Shown in pieces: positions 21,537 to 32,140 of a stretch of 64,000 nt of DNA. The stretch covers positions 1,984,001 through 2,048,000 of the forward strand of contig NC_091276.1 in assembly GCF_042100115.1 (NCBI RefSeq). Direction: 5' to 3'. A program made the translations under genes and the position numbers. The stretch is from Alternaria dauci (Eukaryota > Ascomycota > Dothideomycetes > Pleosporales > Pleosporaceae). The number at the start of each line of letters is the position of its first letter. Positions within the stretch are counted from its first letter, which is position 1. The notes beneath the pieces were generated by a model. That model did no database searches, was not told where the DNA came from, and worked only from the letters and a program-made list of their open reading frames with translations.

Positions 21537-23384
21537 ATGCCTCCCGTCCGGCACAACGCACGCAAGCAAACGACACTCACGTCATTCGTGAAAGTGAGCA
21601 ATCGGAAAGAACATACCGGGGGTGGTGAACCCTCAAGTCCCGTCCCAAGTCCCGTCCCAAGAAGGTCTTCTCGAAGGAGTCGTCCGGTAGTCCTTGACTC
21701 TGACGATGACTTGGATGAAGATACTTCCCCGTCGCTCACAAGGTCGTCATGGCGGCTGCGTGAGAGGGAGTATGCTACGGCCTCTATTCCAACCCCAGTA
21801 GCAAATGCATCAGCAAATGCTATTGATACGCGATCCTGTAACAGGGCTCTCGCACCATCTGATGTCCCTGAAAGCGAAATGCTGACGGGTGACGACGATG
21901 ATATCATCGCCGAGATTGTTGCAGGGCTAGCTGCAACCATTGACGGAGATGAGGAAATGGACGAGGAAGCTGAATACTTCCCCGGCCCAGATCCTAATAT
22001 TGCGGATGAGTCCGAGGATGCTATGTGCATTCTCGCACCGTCTTCAAACCTCGAACCCGACGACGCTGAGGTCGATCCAGATTTTGCGCGTAAACTGCGT
22101 GTTGTCTTGGACGGCTTTTGCGAGTGGGGTAAGAGTATAAGTCATGCAGACTTTGTTGCGATGCCCGAACAGGATCGACCATTCACCTTCGGGGTATGGA
22201 AAGTCCTGCGAGCGGTTAGCGTGGAATACTTATTGGGTTTATACCTTTATGCTATTCCAATCCAGGTCCAAGAGCTCTTCTCCCAAAAGGAGTGGTGTCT
22301 CGAGGACTTGCTTTCACTCCCACAAGTGAAAGATGAGGAAGCCAAGGACCAAGGAATCTATGGGAATTTCCCTTCTGGTAACTTGGCCTTCGCTTCAAAG
22401 ATTGGGTGTGAAGCTTACGTGGGGTCGACTGGTAAGCTCTTGAAGCGAATCAGTGAGCACCTGAATGTCTCTTCGAGATATACCGTCAGCGCACTACCCG
22501 ATTGTCATCGGCGCAGTTTCCACTACACGACTACGTGTCGTGTAAGTGTTGACTGTAATTTCCGAAAGCTTGCTGGGTTCAAGCGAGATATGCCAGTAGG
22601 CTATCTCATACTTCTGGAGAGCGCCTTCATGGTACTATTCGGAACGTACAATTACCCTGGTTACTATACCAAATGGGCCACGTGGTCTTCCTACAAGTTG
22701 GCCAAGGATATTCGAGCACGTCTCGACATCCCGGCTATACCATGGAGGGGACTCAATGCGTCGTTACCCCTACGTCAGGGTTTCACCGCTCGTGGTTCCA
22801 AACTACCATCAGAATGCCGCAACCCAGAGTGCAAACTGATGACCTATTCGCGCAGTAACATGCCGGATGGACCTAAGCACACGCGCGTCCTTGCTGATCC
22901 CAAAAACCCGTTGGGTGGTGGGTATTTTTGCAGGCGCTGCGATAGCTACCGCGAACGCCGTGGAGTGTTGCCAGACAACGCTTCGCTGGTCAAGCTCACT
23001 ACTCAGTACAACCTAGAGGTTGCTAAGAGTGATTTGCGCCAAACTGGCCAACCCGTAATCTGTTGTAATTGCAGAGGCGTGGAAGGCGCAGATGGTGCTT
23101 CAAACAGCGCCAAGGGCTACGGAACTAGACACATTGCTTCAAATGGTCAAGTTCACTGTAGTGCCTGCTATGCGTATTTGCGCAAGTATGGTCGTGAGCG
23201 CGACCCCGCTTGTGAGACGAACAGGGCTGCCCGCGAACAGATCAACGCTGATCGTGCAGCTGGCCTGCCAGTTCACTGCGCGTATTGCCACAAGGTTGAA
23301 CCGACTGGTATCACGAAGCATTGGCGTGTTACCAGGAAGGCCAACTTGGTTTGCGACTGGTGCTACAAGCATGGCCACAGATGA
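21537..23384 (+). CDS. GIY-YIG nuclease-like protein with three GATA-like zinc fingers
   Basis: One uninterrupted frame from the ATG at 21537 gives 615 residues. Residues 11-18 (QTTLTSFV) resemble a PCNA-interacting PIP box, except that the last aromatic is Val. An acidic disordered region runs to about residue 190. The GIY-YIG core has GIY at 273-275, YVG at 294-296, Arg304 and His308 (KRISEH), and Glu361 in LLES, all at the positions expected for catalysis. Three Cys-pair modules follow: CRNPEC with FCRRC, CCNC with HCSAC, and CAYC with VCDWC. The last has TKHWR in the place of the GATA-finger TPLWR. The family looks related to the T5orf172/DUF1766 branch of GIY-YIG domains; that is inference. 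No known named protein has this order to my knowledge. It may be a structure-specific or selfish nuclease, or an inactive DNA-binding derivative. Confidence 0.75.
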   Translation: MPPVRHNARKQTTLTSFVKVSNRKEHTGGGEPSSPVPSPVPRRSSRRSRPVVLDSDDDLDEDTSPSLTRSSWRLREREYATASIPTPVANASANAIDTRSCNRALAPSDVPESEMLTGDDDDIIAEIVAGLAATIDGDEEMDEEAEYFPGPDPNIADESEDAMCILAPSSNLEPDDAEVDPDFARKLRVVLDGFCEWGKSISHADFVAMPEQDRPFTFGVWKVLRAVSVEYLLGLYLYAIPIQVQELFSQKEWCLEDLLSLPQVKDEEAKDQGIYGNFPSGNLAFASKIGCEAYVGSTGKLLKRISEHLNVSSRYTVSALPDCHRRSFHYTTTCRVSVDCNFRKLAGFKRDMPVGYLILLESAFMVLFGTYNYPGYYTKWATWSSYKLAKDIRARLDIPAIPWRGLNASLPLRQGFTARGSKLPSECRNPECKLMTYSRSNMPDGPKHTRVLADPKNPLGGGYFCRRCDSYRERRGVLPDNASLVKLTTQYNLEVAKSDLRQTGQPVICCNCRGVEGADGASNSAKGYGTRHIASNGQVHCSACYAYLRKYGRERDPACETNRAAREQINADRAAGLPVHCAYCHKVEPTGITKHWRVTRKANLVCDWCYKHGHR

Positions 23385-23891
23385 GGAAGTTCAGAAAAGT
23401 AGTCATGTTCTACTGGTCTGCTCGATACTCAATGGTCTTACTTCAATCATTGAAGATAAGATATCACGGCAAGATAGTGATGATCTACTTGCCGGTACGG
23501 TGTGGGAACCGTATGGGCTGACGAAGTCGGATCTGCTACCTCCTCGCGTAGAGCCTTTGTGCTCTCGGTGTTGCCCGGAAACAGCTCTAGAATCTTATCT
23601 AGAGGCTGGCTAAAGCAGAACGCATCTCTTGAGCTGACCTTTTCTTTAGGCGCTATTTGGATCATAGGCGATTGATATACGGACGTCGGGTTGGTAGGAT
23701 GTGACTCCAAAAGGTGGTGGGGTGTTGGAAGAAGTGTACATGGGTGAGGATGCTTCATCTGATAGTGAGGATAGGGTGGCGCGGAGGTAGTCGGTGGTAT
23801 TTTTGAGGTCAAAAAGAGAAGTGATGCGTATCCGAAGACCTCCTAGGAATACTTTGGTGCTTGTGGCTGTGCGTCCCACGTGCTGTGTAGA
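23385..23891. other. Interval after the GIY-YIG gene with broken minus-strand frames
   Basis: Minus-strand frames at 23447-23812 and 23646-23879 overlap and carry plausible protein-like text (for example DAFCFSQPLDKILELF). They cannot be joined convincingly. This could be a decayed lineage-specific gene. Confidence 0.3.
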
Positions 23892-24246
23892 CGGTAGTAT
23901 AATCTATGGCTTCCAGAGTGTCGGCTTGTCGTTAAGCTCTTTGTAAGCCTTACCACTGCACTCTGTGAGACCTTAACATGGCATTCATTCCTCGCGACCA
24001 TATTTGTGTAACCGCACATCGTAGAGGCAGCGGATGCGCGTACTACCTGGTGATTTCTTAATGCCTCTACGATTCGTGGTTGCGCGAACAGGTCGTGAGG
24101 AGTAGCCAGCATGTGAAGGTCTGTGTAGTAGTCGTGCTATGGTTCGGTCGCTTTGCCTGGCCGAGCAGTGTGCAACGGCAAAGCTTACGAGCTTACGAGA
24201 AGCTTAACGACAAGGCGAAACTCTAGAAGCCATAAATTACACTACC
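23892..24246. repeat. Imperfect inverted repeat with nested hairpin
   Basis: The left arm (about 23892-23970) and the reverse complement of the right arm (about 24162-24246) share blocks such as taatctatggctt/taatttatggctt and cttgtcgttaagct. Between them, atcgtagaggca (24018-24029) and tgcctctacgat (24062-24073) form a perfect 12-bp stem with a 32-nt loop. A relic of a foldback element is likely. Confidence 0.65.
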
Positions 24247-24540
24247 CTGACATCAAGAGGCAGCAGAAAGTCGTTGTGTTGGCGTATGTTATGTTTGACC
24301 GAGTTGTTCCGGCGTTGTGGCAGGGGTTGAAACCAAGCACACACGGCGCGACTGCGTAAACGAGAGGCACCTGACCTGGATCTTCTCGAAGTGGTAGAAT
24401 GGTGTCGTTGCTGTGTCGCGCCGGCGCATAGTTGAGCGTCGTAGGCAAGTCTTCAAATAAGGCGCTCAGAGGATGCGCGCGCTACCCGGTGGGTTCTTGA
24501 TGCCTCTTGATAGCTCCTGAACAAGCTCTTCGGGTTTGAT
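24027..24540 (+). repeat. Short direct repeat (about 40 bp) near 24030 and 24470
   Basis: The segment around 24030-24068 (ggatgcgcgtactacc-ggtg...ttcttaatgcctct) recurs around 24472-24511 (ggatgcgcgcgctacccggtgggttcttgatgcctct). Only the first copy keeps the perfect hairpin. The coordinates span both copies. Confidence 0.6.
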
Positions 24541-24813
24541 GGAATAATCGCTGCTTCGTTCGCGATAGGTATGGAAGGTTTCGGTCGTTCGGAACTTGCG
24601 AAGGAGGGCGTGGTGGATTTCGATGGCGAAGGCGGAAAACGCAGGTCGTGTCCATCTCAGTTCTTGATGAAACTTAGGCTTTTGCGTTGAAGAGGTCGCG
24701 GTTGGCAAAGGGCGTCGCAGTGCCTGGCGATGATGAAAACAGGAGAGTGTTCGCCACATGGGCCCGCCGCTGTGATCGGCCGGTAATCCGGGGAACGCCT
24801 TTGGCACTAACAA
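24466..24813 (-). pseudogene. Possible relic of an orphan gene
   Basis: An open frame of 115 codons contains a protein-like segment (TRPAFSAFAIEIHHALLRKF, then a KPEELVQELSRGI stretch) that sounds like a conserved helical region. Its C-terminal end overlaps the short direct repeat shared with 24030. There is no start context, intron support or family match. It may be the remains of a lineage-specific gene; confidence is low. Confidence 0.2.
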
Positions 24814-24854
24814 AGATAGCGTGCCTCGGTTGCTAAAAGACCGTCACCCCAAGT

Positions 24855-25345
24855 TTCCACGAGAGTGTGAAGGTCGCTTTTTCGGGCTCCTAGGAGGCCT
24901 ACTGTAGTGCGATAACTATTAGTTTTACGCTTTAGAGAACGGTTAATTGTGTGTGTCTTTGGTTTTAGTTCGCTAGGCTACGTTCGTCTGAGTCACCGAC
25001 TGTACCGTGGTTCTCGGCATCCACGACGAGAGCGCAGAGTCGCTTTCCGGTCTCCTGGAAGGCCCACTGTATTACGATACTTATTGGGTTGGGCTTTTGG
25101 AAACGGTTGATTGTGTGTATGGCTTTGGTTTGGATTTGTTCCAAGGTTGGTTCTGCTTCGTCTGAGTCACGCAGCCCCAAGTCTACCCAGGTGCTAAATA
25201 AATTTAGCGACTCGACCCCTTCCATCTCATCACCACGAGTGTGTAGGGCTGCCTTTGAATCTCCTGGTGGAGATATCGTAGGACAATAATCATTGGTTAT
25301 GCTTTGGGGAATGGTTGATTATATGGGGTTGGTGTTAATTTGCTT
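24855..25345 (+). repeat. Dispersed repeat R1, three tandem degenerate copies (b, c, d)
   Basis: Copies start near 24855, 25021 and 25229, each about 155 bases except the shorter last one. Each shows a cacgag-gtg start, a g-tcgct block, cctgg-gg-cc, a gata-ctatt block and ggttgattgtgtg. Copies b and c also keep ttcgtctgagtca. They match the single copy at 17961-18120. Confidence 0.65.
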
Positions 25346-25394
25346 ACCACGACGACAACCACGCCGATACCCACCGGACGGCCACTTTTGACAC

Positions 25395-25620
25395 ACATGA
25401 TATCGAGGTTAGATTCAAGTCTCGGATGTACAGCATTTCTCTTCATAAGAGCCTCCTTGTATACAGCACATGTAGGTTTTAGAAATCGTAAGTGGCTCGT
25501 TAGTTATCGGTCATCGCCAAACTATAGTTAAGCGGATAGTACTTACAGTACGGATTTGCGATTACGCGCACTGCGAATGTGTCAAATGAAGAGGGTATAA
25601 GAGGTGACCCTAGTGGGAGG
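25395..25620 (+). repeat. Dispersed repeat R2, copy b
   Basis: The segment aligns with 31095-31320 in the same orientation and with the inverted copy at 18105-18265. Shared blocks are ctct-ataagagcc, gttttagaa, gtaagt-gct, aaactatagttaag-ggatag and gcgattgcgc-like. The copies differ largely by C/T and G/A transitions. Confidence 0.7.
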
Positions 25621-25877
25621 TTGGATTCATGTACGAGAATACAGTCAAGCAAGTCAAGAGCCAGGCAAAGTGAAATGTGATGGGAATCTATTTCTATCTT
25701 CTACAGATGCTGATCCGCAGATGCATTATGAAGATTTTGATGACCAGACGCCGAGCAGAAACCGTTAACATTACCACATAATGTCATGAGGCCGACATGC
25801 TGTCGACATGCACCCCGGGCCCACGCGAACCCCAAAACTAAAACCGGAAAGGAACTTTTTCAAAAGGACAAACACCT

Positions 25878-28800
25878 CTACTCGTCCTCGTCAGAGAAGA
25901 CCTCCTCACCGCGCTTGCGGCGCGCCATACGGTCCTTCTTCTTCTTACGCATCTCCGAAGATGTAAGCTTGGCCTTCTTCTGCAAAGATAGTCAGTACAT
26001 GTCTGGTATGGGAAGGGGGCTGAGCTTGGTGGAGACTTGCCTTCTGTGACGCAATCTTGTTACCCTGTATAACAAGTTAGCATGTATTCGAACGAAGATA
26101 AGAAGGGGAAGGGGAGGGGGAGGATGAGGAGGTGGGAGGGTCGGGTAGAGATAGAACTCTGGGGAAAAACTTGCCATGGCATCGAACTGGCCGGTTAAAT
26201 TAGCATATATTAAGCAGTATATTGGATGGGATGATAACTTACCTTCTCCTCTTCTTCACCATCGTCCTTGGCAAGACGGGGACCGGCACCCTGTCCTTGC
26301 ACCCAGTTGTGACCGGAAGGTGTCATGCGACCGTCCATGACAGCCCAGACTTCCTCAGTGAGGTTGGCAGTGAACTCGGCAGAGTGGGTAATGATGATGA
26401 CACCACCCTCAAAGGTCTTGATAGCCTTGGAAAGGGCACCAAGAGAGTCACGGTCCAGGTAGTTGGTGGGCTCATCGAGAACGATCAAGTGAGGACGCTG
26501 CCATGAGCAAGCAGACAGGACGACCTTGACACGCTGACCACCGGAGAGACCGCGCATACGGGAGTGAGAAACAAGCTCAGCGTCGAGACCGAAGTTGGCG
26601 CAGTGAGCCTCAATCTCCTTACGGACCAGGGGACGGAACTGACCACTGGCAAGAGCCTCCTTCTGGTCAACCTCGGCGACCATCTTGGCGTGGGAGGCCA
26701 TGATCTCGGAACGGGGAATCCAGGCGTTGTCAGCAGACATCATGGGTGTCCAGCGCTCGTTCTTCATGCCGACGTTCTCTCCGAGAGCGAACGAACACTC
26801 GTACTCGTAAGAGTTCTTGAACTTCCTGCGGGAGTTGATGCCAATGACGCGACGCTCAGTACCCTCGATCTTGTAGATCTTGTCCATGGCCTTCTCGTCC
26901 TCCTCGGTGACGATCTTGTTGGCACGGTCCATGGTCTCACGGTCCTCACCAGTCTGGAAACGCCATTGAATGTACTCGGAAGGAGTCTTGTCGAGGTGGT
27001 GGTCGATATGGGCGAAAGCGTGCTGCTTGATGTAGGCGATACGGATGTTCTCGTGGTGGTAGATCTCACCCTTGGTAGGGACAAGCTCACCAGTCAAGAC
27101 GTTGACGAGGGTGGACTTTCCGGCACCGTTGGGACCGATGACGGCAATACGGGATCCGAGCGAACATTGGAAGGTAATGTCCTCAATCTGGGGCTTGGAG
27201 GTACCCTCGTACTGGAAGCTCATGTTGGTGGCACGGAGAATAGCCTTAGCCTTGGTCTTGACACCCTCAAGGAAACCGGGCTCGGGGAACTTGAACTCCA
27301 TGTCGGAAGCAGCCAACTCGTGGTAAGACTTGGCAGAGGGCACACGCTTGACGAAGTCGTCAAGGTTACCACGGTAGCGCTTAAGCTTGAAGCGCTCGTA
27401 GTGGATGACGTGCTGGATGACGTTGTTCAAGAACTTGCTGTCGTGAGAGATGACAATGGATGTGCAAGGAGAGCTGGTGAGGTAGTCCTCGAGCCACTTG
27501 ACGTTCTTGACGTCCAAGTGGTTGGTCGGCTCGTCGAGCAGCAGAATGTCGGGCTTCTCGAAGACGGCACGAGCGAGCGCGAGCTTCATCTTCCATCCAC
27601 CGGAAAGAGCACCGATGGTACCGTTGTACATGGCGTCGGTGAAACCGAACTCGTTCAGGGTAGCCTTGACCTCCTCCTCGGGGGTCTCGACACCGACGGC
27701 CTTGAGCTTGTTCATGGTCCACTCAAGAACGGTCATCTCAGTGTCAGCAGAGTCCAAGTCGTGCTCGACGTAGACAGTCTTGACCTCGTTCTGCTTGGGG
27801 AAACCCTCGACCTGCTCGTTGTTGATAGCGCGCATGAGGGTGGTCTTGCCGGAACCGTTGGGTCCAAGGAGACCGTAACGCTGACCACGCTTGAGACGGA
27901 GATGGGTCTGGTTGAGCAGAATCTTAGCACCGTAGGCCAAGTTGAATGTGCAGTTGCAGAGATCCTCGCCCTCCTCCTCATCGGGCTCGACAGCGCGCTC
28001 AGCGGCGGCACCGGGGAGAGATCGCTTGCGGGTCTCCTCGGTGACCTCCTTGGCCTTCTCGTCACCGACAAGGACGGCAACGAAAGGACCGGCGTTGGCC
28101 TGCCAGTTGAGAGGCTCGTAGTCCTTCTCGTCAATCAGCTGGCCACCAATGGCACCAACGTAGTTGACGACAGGGGTGAATCGCTCGTCGATCTTGATGC
28201 TGGAGGGGATAGCAGCCTTGAGGTGGTTGGCAATGGTGGAAATGTCGCCAGACTTCTCAATCTCGGGAGCCTTGCCGTTCTCGACGTGACCGACACGGAT
28301 GAGGGTGTCGAGACCCTGGCGGGTCTTCTCACGAGCCTCGGGATCAGCCAAGTTCTCGTAGTTCTTCTCAAGCGCAGGCATGAGACGGGGCAAGAAAGCG
28401 GCGACAATCTGGGGGTCCTCGACAAGCTTGCACATGTTGTCGATAATGACGGCAGACTTACGCTTGATGGCAGTCTCGCGCTCGACGAGACCACGCTCAA
28501 GCAGGGGAACCATGATGGCGAGGGTGGGCTCGTGGACGTCAGTGACGAAGGTGGTGGCACCGAGCAAGTGAACGGTCTCGGGGACGTTCTCAGGCTTGGC
28601 GATACACTTGATGAGCTCGGGAATGAAGCGCTCGATATCCTTGTTGGAGATCAAGGAGCAGAGAACCTCCATGGTGCCGTAGGCAGCCTTCTTGACCTCA
28701 GGCTTGGTGTCCCACATGGCACCCGAGATGACGGGAATCAGGTCGGGGACACGGAAAGCCATCTGTGCGGGGGCGCTCTTGGTGAGGACCTCGATGCACT

Positions 28801-29359
28801 TGAGGTCGGTCATCTTCTCGGGCCACTTTTGTGCGTTCTCCAACGAGTGGATGATGTGGGGGATGATGGCCTTGACGGCGTTGGGGTTGGCAGCCATAAC
28901 GATGGCCTCGGCGGCGGTCTGAGCAGCGACCTTGACGCCGCTCATCTTGTCACCGACCGCGGCCAGCACGTCGGGCAGGAGGGAAACGAGGTAGGGCTCG
29001 ACGGCGGCGGAGACGTGCGAGTGCTGGGCGATGGCACGGATGGCGTCGAGGGCGCGCTCACGGGCGACGGCATCCTTCTTGCTGGCGAGTTGCTTCTTGA
29101 GCACCTGGACAGCCCTGGGGAAATTGTTAGAAACTGCAACGTGGCAAGCGAGGGGCAGGGGGAGGGGGACATACTTGGTGGGAGCGTCAGCCTCCTCAAT
29201 GTCGCCGTTGATGAAGGTGGCGATGGCCTGAGCAGAGGCGTTGATCTCGTCCTGGGCCTTGGACACGGTCAACTTCTGCATCATCTCCTCAAGCGCCTTG
29301 AGCGACTTGGAGTTCTCGGACTTGATGTCCTTGGCATCGTGCGAAGCAGCAGGCGCCAT
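25878..29359 (-). CDS. TEF3: Translation elongation factor 3 (eEF3), ABC-F type ATPase
   Basis: The model complement(join(25878..25979,26041..26064,26175..26186,26243..29114,29175..29359)) encodes 1064 residues, the usual eEF3 length. eEF3 is a fungal ribosome-associated ATPase that promotes E-site tRNA release. The order is N-terminal HEAT repeats (about 1-350), a four-helix region, then ABC1 with [17 protein letters not shown] and [14 protein letters not shown]2 follows with GPNGAGKST, a chromodomain-like insertion, LSGGQRVK and [10 protein letters not shown], and then a Lys-rich tail ending in acidic residues. The tail is built from a 12-nt exon (FDAM), a 24-nt exon (GNKIASQK) and a 102-nt last exon. 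The two introns after the short exons start with GC. The result matches the FDAMGNKIA tail of yeast eEF3. Codon use is strongly biased, consistent with high expression. Confidence 0.97.
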
Positions 29360-31094
29360 GTTGTCGGTGATGTGTGGAGGGGGAGAGGTGTGTAGAAAGA
29401 AGGTGGGTGGAGGGGCGGCGGTCCTTATATGGACTTTGGCGGCGGGGCCTAAAAAACTTTTGGCGTGAAAAGATAGAGTGAATCTATCCGGGGGTATCTA
29501 ACAACGGGCGCGAGAAACGTGACTCGCAACCTTTCTAATACCGGACGCAACGACACAAAGAAGGGAAAGTACTTTGGGTCAGCCCAGAGGGAGAGTGAGT
29601 GTGGAGAGGTGGCAGTGAAGGTTATGGAGGGGCTTTTTATGCCTTGGTGGGCTGTCTCGCTCGCTTTGAGAAATTTCTCCAGGCCAGGGCGCCGATAAGA
29701 TTAGCGTGCACTCCAGAAGCGGCCCGTGCGTCAAGGAACCGGACACCTCGCCTTCTCGCAATTGCCCATGATTTCATTCGAGCCCGAGCAAACGCCAGTG
29801 ATTTCGCTGTTGCCGCACTTCCCCAGTTTTTCCTTGCTTTCTGCCGATGGTCTCCTCTGTTTACTGGCGATGGCCGGGCAGCAGCATTGCCGCCACCGTG
29901 AAGCCATGTCGCAGCCCACGTTGCAAAAGCCCTCTCTATTTGTGGCGAGTTTGAGCCAGGCGCGCTGACCGCCTTCTCGAAACACCGTGACCAACGACAT
30001 GCATCCAACCGTTGGGAGCCGCGGGAAATGCAGCGCTGAAGATCAGGGACTGCACTAATCCAACCCGACCGCCATGTCAGCCTCCACGCAGTACTCATAT
30101 CGACCACGGCACCCATACACCCCAATATCAGCAGAATCTTCCGCCGCGGCCGTTGAGCGCAGTAGAAGTCAGCTTTCTTCTAGCTCAGTCTACATACGGG
30201 TGTTCCCATACTAGGCCGTAGCCTTGCCGGTTACTGCTCGTACAGCCTTGCCAAGTCGTCGCGCTACGGCCATTTTAGCGGAGGCTCCAGACTTATCCCA
30301 AACCACCTCCCCGATTCTGCCGAAGTCGAGGCGGCAAGCATTTCTGGACCCTTGCCACCTTGTCCAGACGTCCACCGAGCCATCACCGGCCAACACTCTG
30401 CTCAAAACTTCAGACAAGGCAAGGCCTTCCGAGGCCGCGTGCATTACGTATCAAACTTGGCCCTTTCGCTGTTGCGACACATCGGTTCAACTTTCCCTGG
30501 CTCCGGAACTAGTCATGTTCTCTGCCCAGCTGTGACGCTGACTATCTAGGCAGAAGACTCCACCAATGATTCAATCTTAGTAACATGGCATTCTTCAACA
30601 CCGTCAACCTTTCCGACGTTGTGAAGTGTCGCTTCAGCCTTCAGCATGCTGCGCTCGGGCAACCCCCACTTCTTATCGATACCCCGGATTTCGACATGTC
30701 AGAGTTGCTCACAGTACGCTTGTACCGATCCGTCACAGTGCTAGTAGGTGTGCTTGTAGTGGACGTTGCAAAAGGTATCATGTGTCGAAAATTACTGCTC
30801 GACGTGTGAATCTTGCAAGGTTTTATGCTTGTGCGGATGTGTTGCAGTCAAACTCCCACTTGCTTCAATGCCGGCCAAGATACACGTCCTACTACATAAC
30901 AATCTTCCAGCACATGAACACAAAGACTAATGCTGAAGACTGGACAAGCCAACTAACACCGTAGATTCAAAGACGCTTGTTCTTGTTGATGTATGCTGTT
31001 CTGAAGCAATATTTCTGCTCGCGGTTTTCACTTACTTCCGCTCTTGAACCATTCTAGCTCAGGCACGGCAAGAACATCTTGCGACATGGTCGGA
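29360..31094. other. Upstream region of eEF3 and gene-poor interval
   Basis: About 1.7 kb. The first 200 bases contain the eEF3 promoter and 5' UTR with G/A-rich tracts. The rest contains short open frames on both strands without recognisable content. Confidence 0.4.
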
Positions 31095-31320
31095 TGACCT
31101 ATTGTATCTTAGATCAATTCTCTGATGTGCAGTACTTCTCTTAATAAGAGCCTTTTGCGTATAGAAACATATGAGTTTTAGAAGCTGTAAGTAGCTTACT
31201 AGTAGCTATAGGTTATTGCTAAACTATAGTTAAGAGGATAGCACTCTAGTACAGCTTCGCGATTGCGCACACAGCAAATGTGTAAGTCAAAAGAGGAGGA
31301 TATAATTATCTTGGATCAAG
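31095..31320 (+). repeat. Dispersed repeat R2, copy c
   Basis: This isolated copy is A/T-richer than copy b at 25395-25620. Many differences are C-to-T or G-to-A, for example cgtaagtggctcg versus tgtaagtagctta. That is the pattern expected from repeat-induced point mutation or methylation decay. Confidence 0.7.
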
Positions 31321-32140
31321 AACGACTGCTAGTGGAGAGTAGGGTGAACAAGAAAGCATAATATGTGAATTTTTGTAGGTCTCGAGTAGAAAAAGCATAT
31401 ATGCCAGCGGAGATAACCAGCGCCGAGGAATGTACAAATGGTTCTTGTTTCGAACCAGTATGAGTGGTCACTACCTAGGTACACGACCTTTATCCAATTG
31501 GTGTTTCGTACCAAGGCTCCAGAGTAGTGCACCAATCAACCACTTCCCGCATTCGCGAACGAGTATTAGTGAGCGCACTGTCTTACAGAGGGTATGCGAC
31601 GCGTTTCCATGATAGTCTTCTGGATACCTGGATGAAGAGGTGGTAGGAGTGATGGAGGAGACCTGTCGACGAAAGAACCCCCTGAGCATCAGGCAACAAG
31701 ATTGCAGTAGATCCGGCTGAAGTTAATCCCGCAACCTTAGCAAGTCTTATGCCTATTCGAGATGCGGTGAAAACAGTCTCAGCTGCGCAGACGGAGCGAA
31801 GGATGGCCGGTGGTCAGTGCTGCGCCCCTCAGCCAAATCTCCGGTCATGTCCGAAGTTCCACATCACCAAATCGCTCACAGCTCAGCCGCGATGAGACCC
31901 ATGTCGGATTCATTAGGCATGACCGACGTTCGTAAACATGTGGCGCGCGCGGTCAGCGCCATGCGAGAACATGTCACACTTAAAGCGCGCGTGCGATGCC
32001 GCAATCGCACTGGCTCGACCATCAGCTCTCCTGCCCCTCCCCCGCTGTAGACTCTACCGGCTATCTGCCGCACCGCTTCTACCTGGACTTTACATACCCT
32101 GTTCTTATTGATACTCTTAGAAAGTAGAGTCACGAACAAC
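31321..32140. other. Intergenic region upstream of the glycine-zipper gene
   Basis: About 820 bases without a supportable gene. A GCGCGC-rich stretch lies near 31950-31990, and pyrimidine-rich sequence precedes the ATG at 32141. Confidence 0.4.

Noticed and set aside
26564..29395. Open frame of 943 codons on the plus strand opposite eEF3
   Set aside because: It mirrors the strongly biased codons of eEF3, its Leu/Val/Gly-rich product has no domain, and the minus strand is certain. It is a codon-bias shadow.
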